From positions 191,920,270-191,980,269 of the forward strand of contig NC_081415.1 of NCBI RefSeq assembly GCF_030272615.1: a DNA stretch of 60,000 bases. Direction: 5' to 3'. Numbering within the stretch: the stretch's first letter is position 1; every line of letters begins with the position of its first letter. Of the stretch, positions 57,741 through 60,000 are shown in pieces. This DNA is from Cryptomeria japonica. Taxonomy: Eukaryota > Streptophyta > Pinopsida > Cupressales > Cupressaceae. Under the pieces are notes generated by a model, which saw nothing but the letters and a program-made list of their open reading frames with translations, searched no databases and was not told the origin of the DNA. A program made the position numbers and the translations under genes.

Positions 57741-58628
57741 AGGGAAGCTCTAACTTCCTCAGCATTAGATCATCATCAAGAAAAGCTCAAATCTTTATCA
57801 ATAGATTTCAAACAAAAGATGAAAATCAAAGAGCAAGGAATGGGAGAATACTCTTTCGAACCCATGTGTCTATCCAAATTGCTAGCATCACCAAAATCTC
57901 ATGGGAAACCTTCTGCATCGATACATCAAGCAACACAACCCATCACCAAGTTTGATGGCAAGTTTATTCAATTGGGCACCCTAGCACATGAATCAGAAGA
58001 GAAAGACATCCTTAGCTGGCTATACAAGGATGAGGGAGAAGACAAAGTTGCTACTTTGGAGGTAGCCATACCAACACAACAGTATGGAAAAGGATTCCTG
58101 ATCATGCAACAGATGGTATACAATGGAAAAGGACCTATAGGAAAGTGTCAAGAAGGCATTACAGAACCATTGGACACTCCTTCACAGTTTTCTCAAGACA
58201 AAACAGGACTGGGATATGGACACAACATACCACCAAGGCATAAGCAAAATAAATATAAAAAATCTCAGTGGAAAGCAAAGAAGAAATGCAATGAGGACTC
58301 ATGGCAAGAAGCACTGCACCAAGCAGCAGAAACAATAAGGAAAGAGCGAGAACACCAGGAAAAAGAGAAACAACAAGAAGAGCCAATCATTCAAAAAGAA
58401 GAAACATTTTATGGGGAAGTACACCATGTTCAGGAACCTATTCAAAACAAGGCAAAATCACCTCTTGAAGAAATCACTCCTCCTCAAGGAGAAACAGTGT
58501 ATGAACAAATGCAAAGAGTACAAACATGTTCTAATTCAGAATCAGAGAAAACTACCAGACTAGTATCAATTATCAGGGATCTCTTTTCACCTTACAACAT
58601 ACCCGTCAACAACACTGAAAGGATCTGA
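57696..58628 (+). CDS. Linker/G-patch-like region of the third element (310 codons)
   Basis: An open frame begins in the tail of the broken protease and ends at TGA 58626-58628. After KMKIKEQGMGEYSFEP, which matches KFKIKDMGCGEYIFHV in copies 1 and 2, it has MVYNGKGPIGKCQEGITEP and then KTGLGYGHN, the Gly-patterned segment (G-patch-like) found between protease and RT in Tat-type polyproteins. It continues with a Lys/Glu-rich coiled region. In copies 1 and 2 the G-patch-like part is missing. It is a fragment of the polyprotein rather than a separate gene. Confidence 0.6.
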   Translation: MQCYGAPQDSLVPHNREALTSSALDHHQEKLKSLSIDFKQKMKIKEQGMGEYSFEPMCLSKLLASPKSHGKPSASIHQATQPITKFDGKFIQLGTLAHESEEKDILSWLYKDEGEDKVATLEVAIPTQQYGKGFLIMQQMVYNGKGPIGKCQEGITEPLDTPSQFSQDKTGLGYGHNIPPRHKQNKYKKSQWKAKKKCNEDSWQEALHQAAETIRKEREHQEKEKQQEEPIIQKEETFYGEVHHVQEPIQNKAKSPLEEITPPQGETVYEQMQRVQTCSNSESEKTTRLVSIIRDLFSPYNIPVNNTERI

Positions 58629-58808
58629 GATAGTACTTCTGAAACTAAATCTAATGACTATGAATGGGGTAGTTGTTCAAATGTTATTGAAGATGTCCCT
58701 GAAGGTGATATTCATACACCCCTTTCTCAAGAAAGACAAGGCACAAAGTCTAGATTACTTGAATTTGGTCCACAACATATCTACGAAGCTAAGGAAAATG
58801 AGCAGTGA

Positions 58809-60000
58809 CACTACGAGCAAGTCTACACAGAAGATGATACCATCAAAGACCTTGACAATATCATTAACTTAACCAATATCCCAAATAACCTTAACGATAC
58901 ATCTATCATGACACTTACCGCAGCCGAACTCGACCCACCAAATGACTCTTTACCACTCGTATTTCCCGATCTCATAGACTGGGATGAACTTGAATACCAT
59001 GACATACCTATTTTCCCAGATGATGTATCCATTGTTCATTACCTATGTACTGTCAACTTGGAAACAAACTCTACTAGCAAACAAAATAACGATATCTACA
59101 ATCGGGAGGGTGCCAAGTCTCTCAGTTGCAAAAAAGAAAGAAATAAAGGATCTAATGTTGAAAACCAGTCAATGGCAGTACTAGATCACAAAAAAGTCAA
59201 AATAAAGGACGCATATGAGGGTGAAAACCTTTTTAAGGCACCTATAGATGGGAGACTTGACACTCTTCCTGAACACTATCAGGAGCGATCACCCATATTG
59301 ATTGAGCCCACTCAACCAATCAACATTGGTACAGAAGAAGCAGCTAAAAACATACACCTAGCAAAATCTCTGATAGAAGAGGAAAAACCAGAGTTTATTA
59401 GATTCTTCAAAGAAAAGCAAATCAATTTTTCTTGGTCCTATGCAGATATGCCCATAATAGATCCGAACTTAATCATGCATCATTTATCTATTGCTCTAGG
59501 AGCTAAGCCAGTCAAACAGAAGTTAAGAAAGATGAATCCACATGTAGCATTAATGGTCAAAGTTGAACTAAAGAAGTTGCTAGACGTTGGATTTATTCGA
59601 CCTATAGACTATGCTGAATGGATTTCAAACATTGTACCAGTTTCAAAACCAGATGGAAGCATCAAAATATGCACAAATTTTAGAGATGTTAACAAAGCCT
59701 GTCCAAAGGATGACTTTCCTTTGCCCAGCATAGACATAATTGTAGACCTCATAGCAGGCCATACAATGTTATCATTAATGGATGATTTCTCTGGCTATAA
59801 TCAAATCAAGATAGCTCCAGAGGATCAAGATAAAACAACGTTCACCTGTCCTTGGGGAACGTATTGTTGGAATGTCATGCCTTTTGGCTTGAAGAATGCT
59901 GGGGCAACTTATCAAAGACCAATGACGACAATATTTCATGATATGATGCATACCTTCATGGAGGAATATGTGGATGATTTAATGGCTAAGTCATTCACCT
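58809..60000 (+). CDS. Reverse transcriptase part of pol, open to window edge
   Basis: The frame is open for 397 codons from just after TGA 58806-58808 and runs off the window. The RT blocks are LLDVGFIRPIDYAEWISN, VPVSKPDGSIKICTNFRDVN, KACPKDDFPLP, LMDDFSGYNQIKIAPEDQ (motif A, catalytic Asp present), TTFTCPWGTYCWNVMPFGLK and EEYVDDLMAKS (YVDD active site at 59967-59978). The enzyme copies element RNA into DNA in particles. The upstream 190 codons are a poorly conserved acidic linker. It is the only RT in the window with an intact YVDD. Confidence 0.85.

Larger units (their letters stand above)
50616..60000 (+). mobile_element. Third LTR retrotransposon, Tat/Ogre-like Ty3-gypsy, 5' part
   Basis: The order is LTR, primer-binding site, long leader, extra ORF, gag, protease, G-patch-like segment and RT, which is the Tat/Ogre arrangement. 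Gag and protease are related to the two non-autonomous copies (FPYPFDRRLNMIPFP against CPYPFDKSIPMPPFP; LIDGGASLNICTL against LIDGGAGLNICTL), so this lineage may resemble their enzyme donor. Gag and protease contain several stops. The element runs off the right edge inside RT. Confidence 0.85.

Overview
This window is a repeat-dominated stretch of a large plant nuclear genome, most likely a conifer or another gymnosperm. That assignment is inferred from Tat/Ogre-type Ty3-gypsy elements carrying a plant mobile domain gene, two L1-type plant LINEs, degenerate CCCTAA-type interstitial telomere sequence, and long AT-rich repeats. No host single-copy gene, tRNA or rRNA was recognised.

Layout. 1-18692: two copies of one non-autonomous LTR retrotransposon in head-to-tail tandem, sharing a middle LTR (9869-10665) and closed by a second LTR (17912-18692); the left LTR lies outside the window. 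Each copy has an intact ORF of about 1360 codons that joins Gag, a nucleocapsid-like zinc finger and protease directly to the C-terminal domain of integrase; RT, RNase H and the integrase core are missing at the same place in both. On the opposite strand each copy carries a captured plant mobile domain (PMD) gene. In copy 1 I can read it as a spliced gene: TATA box, 22-codon first exon, 806-nt intron with canonical GT-AG ends, and a second exon with the PMD. In copy 2 it is dead (stops, lost acceptor, deletion). The intron interval also holds two repeat arrays: 31-nt hairpins with compensatory stem changes, and a motif array that is the reverse complement of one in the sense leader.

18693-31948: unannotated flank, then a pyrimidine-rich array with a conserved end (19379-20503), 5.8 kb of degenerate telomere-like repeat with a higher-order period near 1.35 kb (20781-26600, interrupted by a 110-bp MITE), a 175-bp palindromic MITE (26814-26988), AT-rich repeat, and an inverted purine-rich array (28645-30720). 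31949-38191: a minus-strand L1-type LINE, frameshifted, apparently flanked by 12-bp target duplications. 38192-45930: AT-rich repeats, a short LINE fragment, and a third pyrimidine array split by a 1.53-kb solo LTR. About 45930-50615: a plus-strand decayed LINE cut off by the next element.

50616-60000: the 5' part of a third, larger Tat/Ogre-like element: 1.5-kb LTR with TATA box, primer-binding site, 2.6-kb leader with dispersed TTAGCGCAT motifs, a separate upstream ORF, decayed gag-protease, and an open RT frame running off the right edge.

The most unusual material is in the first element: genes on both strands, a conserved hairpin array whose G-U wobbles fit plus-strand RNA, and a leader motif that would lie in the 5' part of both the sense and the antisense transcripts. 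No experiments or database searches were available; family names rest on motif recognition.
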